The notes below the pieces were generated by a model that saw only the letters and a program-made list of their open reading frames with translations, was not told where the DNA came from and did no database searches. A DNA stretch of 64,000 nt from contig CAZJXD010000008.1 of assembly GCA_964549945.1 (NCBI GenBank), positions 29,107-93,106 on the forward strand, written 5' to 3'. The stretch is from B25-G16 sp964549945. GTDB taxonomy: Bacteria > Desulfobacterota > DSM-4660 > Desulfatiglandales > B25-G16. Every line of letters begins with the position of its first letter. The first letter of the stretch is position 1. Positions 17,170 through 25,064 of the stretch are shown piece after piece. Both the position numbers and the translations under genes were made by a program.

Positions 17170-17362
17170 TGTTTCTCCTTTCTCATAACCTCGACATCTC
17201 AGGCTCACTGTCCTTGTGAGATCTCGCAGATCAAGGTGTCAAGCGCTGAATCACTCCTATTATCGTGCATAACCATCATGAAATCAATAAAGCAGCGTCC
17301 ATTGGAGAAAAGATCCCCTGCATTGCACCGATCTCTTCTTCTTCCCGCACACAATCTCTGCT

Positions 17363-17390
17363 TTGACTATATTCATAATAGATATATCAT
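17363..17390 (+). promoter_or_regulatory. Sigma-70 type promoter of the vapB gene
   Basis: TTGACT (17363-17368) and TATCAT (17385-17390) are separated by 16 bases, a good match to the -35 and -10 consensus. Transcription would begin near 17397, about 20 bases before the vapB ATG and within the palindrome at 17390-17406. Confidence 0.55.
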
Positions 17391-17406
17391 GTGTATTATA
17401 TACACA
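17390..17406. promoter_or_regulatory. Palindromic operator, probable VapB autoregulation site
   Basis: TGTGTAT-TAT-ATACACA is a perfect palindrome with 7-bp arms. It overlaps the end of the -10 element and the predicted transcription start and ends 11 bases before the vapB ATG. VapB-family antitoxins typically repress their own operon by binding such sites; this assignment is inferred from position. Confidence 0.55.
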
Positions 17407-17417
17407 CAGGGGCAGCC

Positions 17418-17621
17418 ATGAGGACCAATATCGTAATAGACGATGAGCTGTTAGAGCAGGCCTTTTCCCTGAGCCGGGCCAGAACCAAGAAGGATCTAAT
17501 ACATGAGGCCTTGAGGGAGTACATTCGGGTGAAAAGGGCAAAAGACCTGACAGAGCTCGCTGGTTCTATCGAGTTCTACGAGGGATTCGATCACAAGAAA
17601 CTGAGGAAGAGCAGAGGCTGA
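17418..17621 (+). CDS. vapB: VapB-family type II antitoxin (orphan)
   Basis: A 67-residue antitoxin of the VapB type. The N-terminal MRTNIVIDDELL and the following helices (AFSLSRARTKKDLIHEALRE) form the ribbon-helix-helix-like DNA-binding part. The C-terminal tail ending LAGSIEFYEGFDHKKLR is the toxin-wrapping segment with the characteristic aromatic/FD motif. The ATG at 17418 is preferred over an upstream ATG at 17391, which would lie inside the operator palindrome. The cognate VapC toxin gene should overlap the stop codon; only its first 23 codons remain. The antitoxin may persist as a DNA-binding regulator or to neutralise toxins encoded elsewhere. Confidence 0.8.
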   Translation: MRTNIVIDDELLEQAFSLSRARTKKDLIHEALREYIRVKRAKDLTELAGSIEFYEGFDHKKLRKSRG

Positions 17622-17689
17622 TTCTGGTCGACACCTCGGTATGGGCTCGAATTGGGAATGCGGTACATACCTTCCGAGAGGATGGATGA
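17618..17689 (+). pseudogene. vapC toxin remnant (PIN domain N-terminus)
   Basis: Directly at the vapB stop, a frame starting LILVDTSVWARIGNAV matches the first strand of a PIN-domain ribonuclease toxin, including the first metal-binding aspartate of the VDTSVW motif. A TGA at 17687 stops it after 23 codons. The sequence beyond to 17819 shows no further PIN motifs in any frame that I can see. The toxin has therefore been lost by nonsense change and deletion. Confidence 0.6.
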
Positions 17690-17819
17690 AATTAGGCAGT
17701 GATTTCAGTGATGGTTTCGGTTATTCGGATATTCCTTTTCTCGTATTCGGCCATGAGGTTCTCGTATCACCCCTCGCTTTGTCCGATAAACTATGGCTGG
17801 AAGATGCTCTTTCGCTGCT

Positions 17820-19142
17820 TCATACCTTGTAGTAGTAATCCAGCCCGAGGTGAGTGATCTGCGTTTCCCCCATGAGAAAGCGTAGGGTGTTTTTCAGTTT
17901 CATCAACTGAATGAACAGATCGTGTTCGGGATAGAGCGTTGGTGCGCACTGGGGGCTCTTGAAATAGAAGGAGAGCCATTCCTGTATGCCGGTCATCGAG
18001 GCCCGCTGGGCCAGATCCATGAAGAGCACCAGGTCCAGCACCAAGGGTGCCGCCAGGATGCTGTCTCGACAAAGGAAATTGACCCTGATCTGCATCGGGT
18101 ACCCCAGCCAGCCGAAGATATCAATGCAGTCCCAGCCCTCCTTCTCGTCTCCCCGCGGCGGGTAATAGGTTATCGCCACCTTATGGTGGAAGTCCCCGTA
18201 GAGCGTGGGGTAGGTGTCCGGTTGCAAGATCGTCTCCAGGGCAGCGAGCTTGCTCTCTTCCTTCGTCTTGAAGGAATCCCTATCATCCAGGACCAGTCCA
18301 TCCCTGTTCCCGAGGATGTTCGTGGAATACCACCCTGTGAGGCCCAGCATGCGGGCCTTTAGCCCCGGGGCCAGAATGGTCTTCATCAAGGTCTGCCCTG
18401 TCTTGAAATCCTTCCCGGCGATGGCAATCCCTTGCTTTTCCACGAGCTCCTCCATGGCGGGGATGTCCACCGTGAGGTTTGGGGCGCCGTTTATGTAAGG
18501 GATTCCGCTCGTGAGCGCTGCATACGCGTACAGCATGCTCGGTGAGATGTTGGGATCGTTTTTCTCGAGCCCCTCCTCGAAACTCGCCAGTGAGCGGTGA
18601 ACATCCGAAGGTGCCAAGTACGCCTCTGTGCTCCCACACCAGATCATGATGCAACGGGAGACCCCATTCTCACGCCTGAAGGCCTCGATATCCTCCTTGA
18701 TGCCTTCGACGAGCTCTGCGTGAGAGGTGGCTGCCTTCACATGGGTGCCATTGAGATTCCTGACAAATGCCTGGTTGAAGGCCGCAGGCCATGGCTTAAT
18801 TTTTTCGAGAAAGGGGCGAGCCGGCTCAAGGTGTTCGGACTTGAGCACCTTGGCCTGAAGAGCTGCCTCATAGCAATTATCTGAAAAGATATCCCACCCC
18901 CCGAACACCAGATCGTCCAGGTGGGCGAGCGGCACAAACTCCTTAAGGGAGGGGATACGGTATTCGTATCGTTTACCGAGCCGAATAGTACCCATTTGCG
19001 TGAGCGAACCAATGGGAAGGGCCATGCCCCGGCGCACCGCCTCTACCCCCGCCAAAAAGGTGGTGCTCACCGCCCCTCCGATACCGGGAATGAGCACACC
19101 CAGCGTGCCTTCTGCCTTCTGAACCTTTTCTTTCCTTCTCAT
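17820..19142 (-). CDS. ino1: Myo-inositol-1-phosphate synthase
   Basis: A 440-residue inositol-3-phosphate synthase, which converts glucose 6-phosphate to 1L-myo-inositol 1-phosphate with NAD. The Rossmann start VLIPGIGGAVSTTF (residues about 16-29) carries the GxGG motif. The catalytic region shows the family's KTGQTLMKTILAPGLKAR segment followed by LGLTGWYSTNILGNRDG, and later HHKVAITYYPPRGD. The length lies between archaeal/bacterial (about 360-390) and eukaryotic (about 510) forms. The ATG at 19142 follows AGAGG. In bacteria the enzyme supplies inositol for phospholipids or compatible solutes. The next same-strand gene, 19268-20326, encodes an unrelated permease-like protein. Confidence 0.9.
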   Translation of the reverse strand: MRRKEKVQKAEGTLGVLIPGIGGAVSTTFLAGVEAVRRGMALPIGSLTQMGTIRLGKRYEYRIPSLKEFVPLAHLDDLVFGGWDIFSDNCYEAALQAKVLKSEHLEPARPFLEKIKPWPAAFNQAFVRNLNGTHVKAATSHAELVEGIKEDIEAFRRENGVSRCIMIWCGSTEAYLAPSDVHRSLASFEEGLEKNDPNISPSMLYAYAALTSGIPYINGAPNLTVDIPAMEELVEKQGIAIAGKDFKTGQTLMKTILAPGLKARMLGLTGWYSTNILGNRDGLVLDDRDSFKTKEESKLAALETILQPDTYPTLYGDFHHKVAITYYPPRGDEKEGWDCIDIFGWLGYPMQIRVNFLCRDSILAAPLVLDLVLFMDLAQRASMTGIQEWLSFYFKSPQCAPTLYPEHDLFIQLMKLKNTLRFLMGETQITHLGLDYYYKV

Positions 19143-19267
19143 GCCATCCTCTAAAAATCTTTAATTTGAACTGCGCTCACCTCAAGCCAAAGGAAGCGCA
19201 TCATCCACGATTCCCAAAAAAAGAATATATCTCTGTTCACCATTATGTCGTCGAGAATGAACACCCC

Positions 19268-20326
19268 TCATTTCTTTTCAATCCCTTCTCCAGATAGACC
19301 TTTCGGGCCGAGCAGCACGGCGATCCAGCGCGTGTCATCCCTGCTCTCCAACGCGATCTTCGCGGTCATCGTCAACGGTACCGACAAGAGCATACCAACG
19401 GGCCCCAACACCCACCCCCAGAAGAGAAGGGAAAGAAACACCACCAGGGTCGAGAGGCCCAGGCCGCGACCCATAAAACGCGGCTCGAGAAAGCTGCCCA
19501 TCACCATGTTTATACCCACGTATCCAGCCGCGACTACTAATCCCTTCAAAACGCCTAGCTGCACAATCGAGAGCAGGACCGCCGGCACCGCAGCGATAAT
19601 GGAGCCGATATTCGGCACGTAGTTCAATGCGAACGCCAAGAGCCCCCACAGTATTGGATAGTTGACGCCGATGATGGCGAGCCAGATTGCCACGAAGGTG
19701 CCGGTGGCTAGGCTGATCAGGGTCTTTATGGCCATGTAATGCTTCACGTTGCTGATGAAGTTGTCGAAGCGAGCCAGGGATGACTTGGGGCCTCCCAGGA
19801 CCCTGTGCAGCTTTGCCGGGAAGCTCGAAGCCTCCATGAGCATGAAAATTACCGTCATCAGGATCAGAAACCCGTTGGTGAGCACATTGCCCAGGCTGTT
19901 AAGCAGGGTGGCAACGAGCTTCATGGCAGCCCCAAGATTAAATATCTCGGTGAGCGCAAGGCCGGAGATATCCACGCCGAGCTTCTCAAGCAATCCCATT
20001 ATCAGGCTTGTATGCTGCCTCAATTTCGTCTCATACACAGGGAGGTCTTTCGAAAAATCCCTTACCGAGGTTCCCACCAGACCGGCAACCAGTATCACTA
20101 TGAGGAGCACGCAAAGGACGACGATCAAAAGCGAAATCCATGCGGGCAATCCCTTTCGCTGGAGCCAGAATAGAGGCGGCGCGCTGACAATAGCGATGAA
20201 CGCAGCCAGAAGGAAGGGGACGAGGATGACTTTCGCGGCGCTCATACCCGCTATCACAACCACAAAGGCCGCGATGGTGAGCAAAATCTGCGAGGCTCTC
20301 GCTTTCTGATTAACTGCATTATTCAT
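19268..20326 (-). CDS. AI-2E family transporter (PerM/YdiK-like permease)
   Basis: A 352-residue membrane protein of the AI-2E exporter/PerM superfamily. About eight hydrophobic segments are visible: two near residues 15-55, one near 62-85, and a cluster from 150 to 335. The periplasmic or cytoplasmic loop around 90-140 is amphipathic. Family markers are the LNYVPNIGSIIAAVPAVLL segment and the FLEPRFMGRGLGLSTLVV segment. Members export varied substrates, including autoinducer-2 and sodium in different lineages, so the substrate is not assignable. The start ATG at 20326 is the first available. It is on the same strand as ino1, with about 125 bases between them. Confidence 0.85.
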   Translation of the reverse strand: MNNAVNQKARASQILLTIAAFVVVIAGMSAAKVILVPFLLAAFIAIVSAPPLFWLQRKGLPAWISLLIVVLCVLLIVILVAGLVGTSVRDFSKDLPVYETKLRQHTSLIMGLLEKLGVDISGLALTEIFNLGAAMKLVATLLNSLGNVLTNGFLILMTVIFMLMEASSFPAKLHRVLGGPKSSLARFDNFISNVKHYMAIKTLISLATGTFVAIWLAIIGVNYPILWGLLAFALNYVPNIGSIIAAVPAVLLSIVQLGVLKGLVVAAGYVGINMVMGSFLEPRFMGRGLGLSTLVVFLSLLFWGWVLGPVGMLLSVPLTMTAKIALESRDDTRWIAVLLGPKGLSGEGIEKK

Positions 20327-20427
20327 GGGCCACAGGTCTAGACATTATCTCCAAAGGAACTGAAGAAAGACTTCCCTTGCAGTCATCCATTTCCCTCAAG
20401 CTTTGTGTCATGTAAGGCATGGTCCTG

Positions 20428-20664
20428 CTATTCCTTTTTCTCGTCATCCTCTTTTTCATCATCCGGGATGCCCTCATATCGTTCAGCCTGTTTCTCGGCT
20501 ATCTTCTCGATATCCTTCTTTGATTTGTGGTACTGCTTGAGGGCGCGGTGCCCGGTGGCCTCATCGATTGCCTCCTTGCCGCTGTCGCACCCGCCGATCA
20601 TGCAAAAGCCGACTGCCGCGATCAGTATCGCCATGAAAAAACGACTCCCATTCCCCTGTTTCAT
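20428..20664 (-). CDS. Small putative lipoprotein
   Basis: A 78-residue secreted protein with a lipoprotein signal. It has a basic N-terminus, the hydrophobic stretch FFMAILIAAVGFCMI, then a lipobox-like IGGC, so lipidation would fall on the cysteine before DSGKEA. The mature part is short, highly charged and lysine/glutamate-rich, ending EDDEKKE, with no recognisable domain. I chose ATG 20664 because AAGGGGGG lies eight bases upstream; an in-frame ATG at 20691 is less likely. The aspartate after the lipobox cysteine would, by the enterobacterial rule, favour inner-membrane retention. Confidence 0.65.
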   Translation of the reverse strand: MKQGNGSRFFMAILIAAVGFCMIGGCDSGKEAIDEATGHRALKQYHKSKKDIEKIAEKQAERYEGIPDDEKEDDEKKE

Positions 20665-21034
20665 ACCCGAAGCCCCCCTTTCGTATGCCATTATGTAGTT
20701 AGGAGAGTACCAGATTCAATAATAAAAGTAAAAGAGACCTGGCTTTTCTGGCAGGAGATGTGCGTTTTTCTATGATCGTGCACCTGATCTGAAGCTTTAA
20801 GAGATGCACATACGACGGGCAAGGTCTGCTATATCGCCGGAATAGAAGAGGCCGCTGAAGCCTATTGTAAAATTCCGAGGAAATAATGTATATTATACAA
20901 GTTTAATGTGAACATGAGATACGCCCATTCCCTTGATCCTGTATTTCATCTATGCTAGGCCCTGAGCTATACCGGGACAGGCCGGAGGCAGCAAGGCCAT
21001 TTCCGCCTGTGAGGGCTCAAGAGGGGGTAAAGAA
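20665..21034. other. Intergenic region, nothing recognised
   Basis: About 370 bases between the divergent lipoprotein and GNAT genes. The middle is AT-rich (around 20880-20920) and may carry promoters, but I see no convincing paired -35/-10 element, RNA gene or repeat. Confidence 0.4.
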
Positions 21035-21514
21035 GTGCGAATCGAGTATCTTGGCGACAATGCAGCGCTTATCACCACGCTCGCACAATGGCATTACGAG
21101 GAGTGGCGATACCTCAACCCAAATACCCCTATTGAACGCTACATCGCACGGCTGCAATCTCACCTGGGCAGGAAGCGGATCCCCACCACCTTCGTGGCCT
21201 TATCCGGGGGAATCCTCATGGGCAGTTCGAGTCTCGTTGCCTACGACATGGATATCCGTATGGACCTCTCCCCCTGGCTCGCGAGCCTGTATGTGACCCC
21301 ACTGTACCGACGCCGGGGCGTGGGGAGCGCCCTCGTCCATCGCGTGATCAAGGAGGCCGACGCCCTTGGGGTGGAGACGCTGTACCTGTTTACCCCCGAT
21401 AGGGAAGGATTCTATATACGTCTTGGATGGTCCACCGTGGAGCGAGTGGAATATCGGGGATATGAGGTGGTGATCATGGCCCTGGAGATCACCCCTCCTC
21501 ACCTCGCTGCATAA
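21035..21514 (+). CDS. GNAT N-acetyltransferase
   Basis: A 159-residue GNAT-fold protein. The acetyl-CoA loop is visible near residues 87-103 as LYVTPLYRRRGVGSALVHR (V-x-P-x-x-R-x-x-G-[VI]-G-x-x-L). A later strand-helix pair LYLFTPDREGFYIRLGW matches the C-terminal part of the fold, where a tyrosine often acts as the general acid. The start is GTG at 21035, preceded by GAGGGGG. The substrate is unknown. The gene precedes the PLP-enzyme pair, which has its own promoter at 21541, so it is probably a separate transcription unit. Confidence 0.75.
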   Translation: MRIEYLGDNAALITTLAQWHYEEWRYLNPNTPIERYIARLQSHLGRKRIPTTFVALSGGILMGSSSLVAYDMDIRMDLSPWLASLYVTPLYRRRGVGSALVHRVIKEADALGVETLYLFTPDREGFYIRLGWSTVERVEYRGYEVVIMALEITPPHLAA

Positions 21515-21540
21515 GTTCACACAGGGCTCTCTTGGCGTAC

Positions 21541-21569
21541 TTGACATGCTTTCTATTGTTATATATATA
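21541..21569 (+). promoter_or_regulatory. Sigma-70 type promoter for the aminotransferase/trans-sulfuration pair
   Basis: A perfect -35 TTGACA (21541-21546) and a -10 TATATA (21564-21569) are separated by 17 bases. The predicted start falls near 21576, leaving a leader of about 55 bases before the ATG at 21631. Confidence 0.6.
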
Positions 21570-21630
21570 CATGCAGGCCCCTTAAACTGCTGCGTGTTCT
21601 TCTTGAGAACTCTAGTACGAGGAGATTACA

Positions 21631-22818
21631 ATGGCTATTGACATCAACGAGTTCAGAGACCTTGATCCTGGGGAACGTCTGCTCATGGGCCCCGGGCCGA
21701 GCAATGTGCCCCCCCGTGTGTTGCAGGCCATGTCTGCCCCGTGCATCGGCCACCTTGACCCCTACTTCCTATCCGTCATGGATGAAACCCAGCATCTGCT
21801 CAGGTTTCTCCTTCAAACGGAAAATCCCTTCACCATACCCGTTTCGGGCACAGGCAGCGCTGGAATGGAAACCTGTTTCGTCAACCTCGTGGAGCCCGGG
21901 GATGAGGTAGTGGTGTGTATCCATGGCGTCTTCGGAACACGAATGGCGGACATCGTCCAACGCATCGGAGGGGTGCTTATTACGGTGGAGGGAGAATGGG
22001 GCAGGGCAATCGATCCCGAGGCCGTCAGAAAGGCCATGAGCGGCAGAAGTCCAAAACTGCTTGCCATTGTCCACGCGGAGACCTCAACGGGCGTATGCCA
22101 AGGCCTTGAGGACATCGCCGGCATCGCACGAGAGGCAGGCGCACTGTTTCTCGTGGATATGGTCACTTCTCTCGGCGGGATGGAGGTAGCAGTTGACAGA
22201 ATTGGCATAGACGCCGTTTACAGCGGTACGCAAAAATGCATATCATGCCCCCCCGGCCTTGCTCCTATCTCGTTCAGCGCCGCTGCTATGGATGTCCTTG
22301 AAAGCCGCAAGAGCCCGGTGAAGAGCTGGTATCTTGATATGAGCATGGTGAAGAGCTACTGGGGCAAGGAGAGGAAGTACCATCATACCGCGCCCGTTAA
22401 TATGATCTATGCACTTCGTGAAGCCCTGCGCATCATTGCAGAGGAAGGCCTTGAGGCGCGTTTTGCGAGACACAAGCTGAATCACCGTGCCCTTGTCGCC
22501 GGCATAGAGGCAATGGGCCTTACGATGCTCGTTCCCGAATCAGAGCGCCTCCCCATGCTAAATGCCATCCGCATCCCTGAGGGGGCAGACGACCTAAAGG
22601 TGAGAAGGGCGCTCCTCAATGAGTTCGGGATTGAGATCGGCGGTGGTTTAGGCGCCCTTCAGGGCAAGATCTGGCGCGTAGGCCTCATGGGACACTCCTC
22701 CGCCAGAAAACATGTCCTGTTATTTCTCGCAGCCCTGGAAACGATACTGAAGGCCATGGGCACTCCGATAAGGGAAGGGGCCATCGAGGCGGCCTCTGAA
22801 GTGTATGGGGCATCCTAA
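21631..22818 (+). CDS. Class V aminotransferase, alanine-glyoxylate/serine-pyruvate type
   Basis: A 395-residue PLP enzyme of the alanine-glyoxylate aminotransferase family. The start LLMGPGPSNVPPRVLQAM is the family signature. The cofactor-binding aspartate lies in LFLVDMVTSLGG and the PLP lysine in SGTQKCISCPPG. The C-terminal arginine for the substrate carboxylate is probably that of KIWRVGLMG. Members transaminate serine, alanine or aspartate with glyoxylate or pyruvate. The gene is followed after 72 bases by a trans-sulfuration enzyme on the same strand, which suggests a shared role in serine/cysteine/methionine metabolism. The ATG at 21631 has a GAGGAG ribosome site. The exact substrates cannot be read. 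Confidence 0.85.
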   Translation: MAIDINEFRDLDPGERLLMGPGPSNVPPRVLQAMSAPCIGHLDPYFLSVMDETQHLLRFLLQTENPFTIPVSGTGSAGMETCFVNLVEPGDEVVVCIHGVFGTRMADIVQRIGGVLITVEGEWGRAIDPEAVRKAMSGRSPKLLAIVHAETSTGVCQGLEDIAGIAREAGALFLVDMVTSLGGMEVAVDRIGIDAVYSGTQKCISCPPGLAPISFSAAAMDVLESRKSPVKSWYLDMSMVKSYWGKERKYHHTAPVNMIYALREALRIIAEEGLEARFARHKLNHRALVAGIEAMGLTMLVPESERLPMLNAIRIPEGADDLKVRRALLNEFGIEIGGGLGALQGKIWRVGLMGHSSARKHVLLFLAALETILKAMGTPIREGAIEAASEVYGAS

Positions 22819-22849
22819 TTCCAACCGCGTCCACTTCCACCCATTACCC

Positions 22850-22863
22850 GGCGAAGCTTCGCC
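22850..22863. promoter_or_regulatory. Perfect 14-bp palindrome between the two PLP-enzyme genes
   Basis: GGCGAAGCTTCGCC is fully self-complementary and lies 27 bases before the next ATG. It could be a small hairpin affecting translation, an operator, or chance. It is not followed by a T-run, so it is not a typical terminator. Confidence 0.3.
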
Positions 22864-22890
22864 TTGCAATAAATCTCAGGAGGTCAGGTT

Positions 22891-24051
22891 ATGTCCAAGA
22901 AATATAGGTGCCTTGATACCAAACTCATCCACGCTGGCGAACCCGATCCGCTCATAGGCGGGGCAGTGAGCCTGCCGATATTTCAGTCCTCCACCTATGA
23001 GTATGCAGGTCAAACGAGCTACCACGATCTGAGATACATCCGCCTGAACAACACGCCCAACCATGTGGCCCTCCATGAGAAGCTCGCGGCCTTGGAAGGC
23101 ACTGAAGACGCGCTGGTGGCCGGAAGCGGCATGGCGGCTATTTCCGCAACCCTCTTGACCATTCTCTCCTCCGGCGGTCACTTCCTCGCACAGGAGTGTC
23201 TGTATGGCGGAACCCACGACTTTATCACCAAAGACCTCGTCAATTTCGGTATCTCCTTCGACTTCATCGACGGCGACGCCCCGGAATCATGGAACGGGAA
23301 ACTGCGCCCCAACACCAAGGCCATCTATGTGGAAACGATGACCAATCCGCTGCTGCAGGTCGCCGATCTAAAGGCAGTTGTTGAATTCGCCAAGGCCCAC
23401 AAGCTGGTTTCGGTGATCGATAACACCTTCGCGAGCCCCATAAATTTCAGGCCGGCTGAATGGGGCTTCGACCTTTCGCTCCATAGCTGCACCAAATACC
23501 TAAACGGTCATTCCGATATCGTGGCAGGTGCCGTCATCGGCCGTGCCCCGCTCATTGATGAGATCACGCACACGCTCAACCACCTCGGCGGCTCCCTCGA
23601 TCCACACGCCTGCTTTCTGCTTCACCGGGGCCTGAAGACGCTGGCCGTAAGGATGCGATATCAAAACGAGAGCGCCCTGGAGATTGCCCGGTTTCTGGAA
23701 GGACATCCAGAGGTCGAGAAAGTGAACTATCCAGGCCTTGAAAGCCACCCTCGACACCAGCGTGCTCGCGAGCTCCTCGATGGCTTCAGCGGTATGTTGA
23801 GCTTTGAGCTGAGGGGAGGCATCGAGGCGGCGGAGCGATTCTTAGGACACATCACCATACCGATCGTTGCCCCAAGCCTGGGAGGCGTTGAGACGCTCAT
23901 CACCAGACCTGCTACCACCTCTCACTCGGGCATGTCAAGGGAAGAGAGGCTCTCGCTCGGCATCTCCGACGGCCTGATCCGGCTCTCAGTGGGCATTGAG
24001 GGAACCGAGGATCTCATCGAGGATTTCGACCAGGCCCTCCAGGCCTTGTGA
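22891..24051 (+). CDS. Trans-sulfuration family PLP enzyme (cystathionine synthase/lyase or methionine gamma-lyase type)
   Basis: A 386-residue cystathionine gamma-synthase-like enzyme. The start reads LIHAGEPDPLIGGAVSLPIF, with the substrate-entry segment. The cofactor aspartate is in VIDNTFASP, the PLP lysine in HSCTKYLNGHSD, and the C-terminal arginine segment in SLGGVETLITRPATTSH. The family splits into synthases and lyases that cannot be separated reliably by eye. The active-site region YGGTHDF has a tyrosine typical of lyases. It lies 72 bases after the aminotransferase gene and has GGAGG nine bases before its ATG. The pair may route serine or cysteine derived sulfur; this is inference. 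Confidence 0.85.
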   Translation: MSKKYRCLDTKLIHAGEPDPLIGGAVSLPIFQSSTYEYAGQTSYHDLRYIRLNNTPNHVALHEKLAALEGTEDALVAGSGMAAISATLLTILSSGGHFLAQECLYGGTHDFITKDLVNFGISFDFIDGDAPESWNGKLRPNTKAIYVETMTNPLLQVADLKAVVEFAKAHKLVSVIDNTFASPINFRPAEWGFDLSLHSCTKYLNGHSDIVAGAVIGRAPLIDEITHTLNHLGGSLDPHACFLLHRGLKTLAVRMRYQNESALEIARFLEGHPEVEKVNYPGLESHPRHQRARELLDGFSGMLSFELRGGIEAAERFLGHITIPIVAPSLGGVETLITRPATTSHSGMSREERLSLGISDGLIRLSVGIEGTEDLIEDFDQALQAL

Positions 24052-24172
24052 TTGGATTAGTTGGCCTGCATTCGATTTTTCCCGAAAAGCCATGGTGTAT
24101 CCAGGCAATGCGGAATTTATTCATCTTGCCCTCCTTTCAACCATACCTATTTGTCTAAGTGATGAATAATAG

Positions 24173-24474
24173 TAACTACTCAGGTAGATAGGTTGTCCTT
24201 CGACCATGCTCAGGATGGTGAGTCGTTCGACCTTGCTCACGACCATGAGCGTGTCGAATGGCTTGTCGAACCATAGGCTGAAGACTGTTAGGAAATAACG
24301 GGGATACGGCGTATTTTGAAGACATGTCTGGCACCAAAAGCTAATGTTTCTTCAACAAAGTTCAGCAATAGTACTCCTCTGATCACTTTAAGCCTTTGGT
24401 TCGGCTTCGCTCACCATCCTGAGCAAAGTCGAAGGACAGTCTAAACAGCTTCAGTCTGACTACGTGAGTAGTTA
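24173..24474. mobile_element. Nested inverted-repeat element, MITE-like
   Basis: Terminal inverted repeats of 15 bp with one mismatch lie at 24173-24187 and 24460-24474 (TAACTACTCAGGTAG and CTACGTGAGTAGTTA). Inside them, a second inverted pair of 28 bp with two mismatches lies at 24195-24222 and 24410-24437. A smaller hairpin occurs at about 24225-24260. No open reading frame is present. The length of about 300 bases and the structure are those of a non-autonomous miniature element or a REP-type composite. Confidence 0.6.
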
Positions 24475-24515
24475 CGAATAATATATATTTATTGTAATTC
24501 AATTTATAATTTTAA

Positions 24516-24543
24516 TTGACAAATATATTTAACTAGATATAAT
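24516..24543 (+). promoter_or_regulatory. Near-ideal sigma-70 promoter upstream of 24631
   Basis: Consensus TTGACA (24516-24521) and consensus TATAAT (24538-24543) are separated by 16 bases in very AT-rich DNA. It should drive the small gene at 24631 and possibly the sensor kinase downstream. It lies just beyond the inverted-repeat element. Confidence 0.65.
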
Positions 24544-24630
24544 TATGTCTAATTTAACTATATCGGTTGCCATAGAAAAGAACTTTTATCTAATTGAGTG
24601 CCCATTGATTTAACAAGGGAGAGGGAACCG

Positions 24631-24981
24631 ATGAAAGAGCATGCTGTTGCTTGCGATGTATTAGAGACTGATCCGGCATTAGGAAAAGAGATGAATCAAT
24701 ATTATAGCGTGATGTTCTCGTTCCGTGGGGCTGATAACACCTATCGGTCCAGGGTCTGGGATAAGGCTACCAGCTCCATGCACCTTTTAATCGAAGGCAC
24801 CTCGGATCTATTGTCTCGATTAAAGGTGGGAGACACCCTGAATATGAGGTACTACTCCACCGATCTACGCAATCCCTCTGAGTATCTCGAGACATCAGTT
24901 CAACATATCACCAAAAGGGATCAGGGACGTCTAAAAGGTCACTATCTAGTAGGCCTGGATATCGTAAGGAGTAGTCAGTAA
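24631..24981 (+). CDS. Small protein, possibly PilZ-like, upstream of the sensor kinase
   Basis: A 116-residue cytoplasmic protein. The pattern is a strand-rich domain with YYSVMFSFRGADNTYRSRVWD early and LKVGDTLNMRYYS and HYLVGLDIV later. It resembles the small beta-barrels of PilZ-like proteins, but the RxxxR and DxSxxG c-di-GMP-binding motifs are not clear. I therefore leave the function open. The ATG at 24631 is chosen over a GTG at 24598 because GGGAGAGGG lies just upstream. It sits between a strong promoter and the hybrid histidine kinase, with an 83-base gap to the kinase, so joint expression and a shared signalling role are plausible. Confidence 0.6.
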   Translation: MKEHAVACDVLETDPALGKEMNQYYSVMFSFRGADNTYRSRVWDKATSSMHLLIEGTSDLLSRLKVGDTLNMRYYSTDLRNPSEYLETSVQHITKRDQGRLKGHYLVGLDIVRSSQ

Positions 24982-25064
24982 AAAACCTGGTTTACTATTC
25001 ATCCTGCCTGTCTTATAATCCTCTTCGGTTCTCATACATATAATACTGAAAAACCCCTTGAGAA

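Noticed and set aside
22850..22863. Palindrome as a rho-independent terminator between the PLP-enzyme genes
   Set aside because: Only a 5-bp stem with a 4-base loop and no T-run; listed as a possible regulatory palindrome only.
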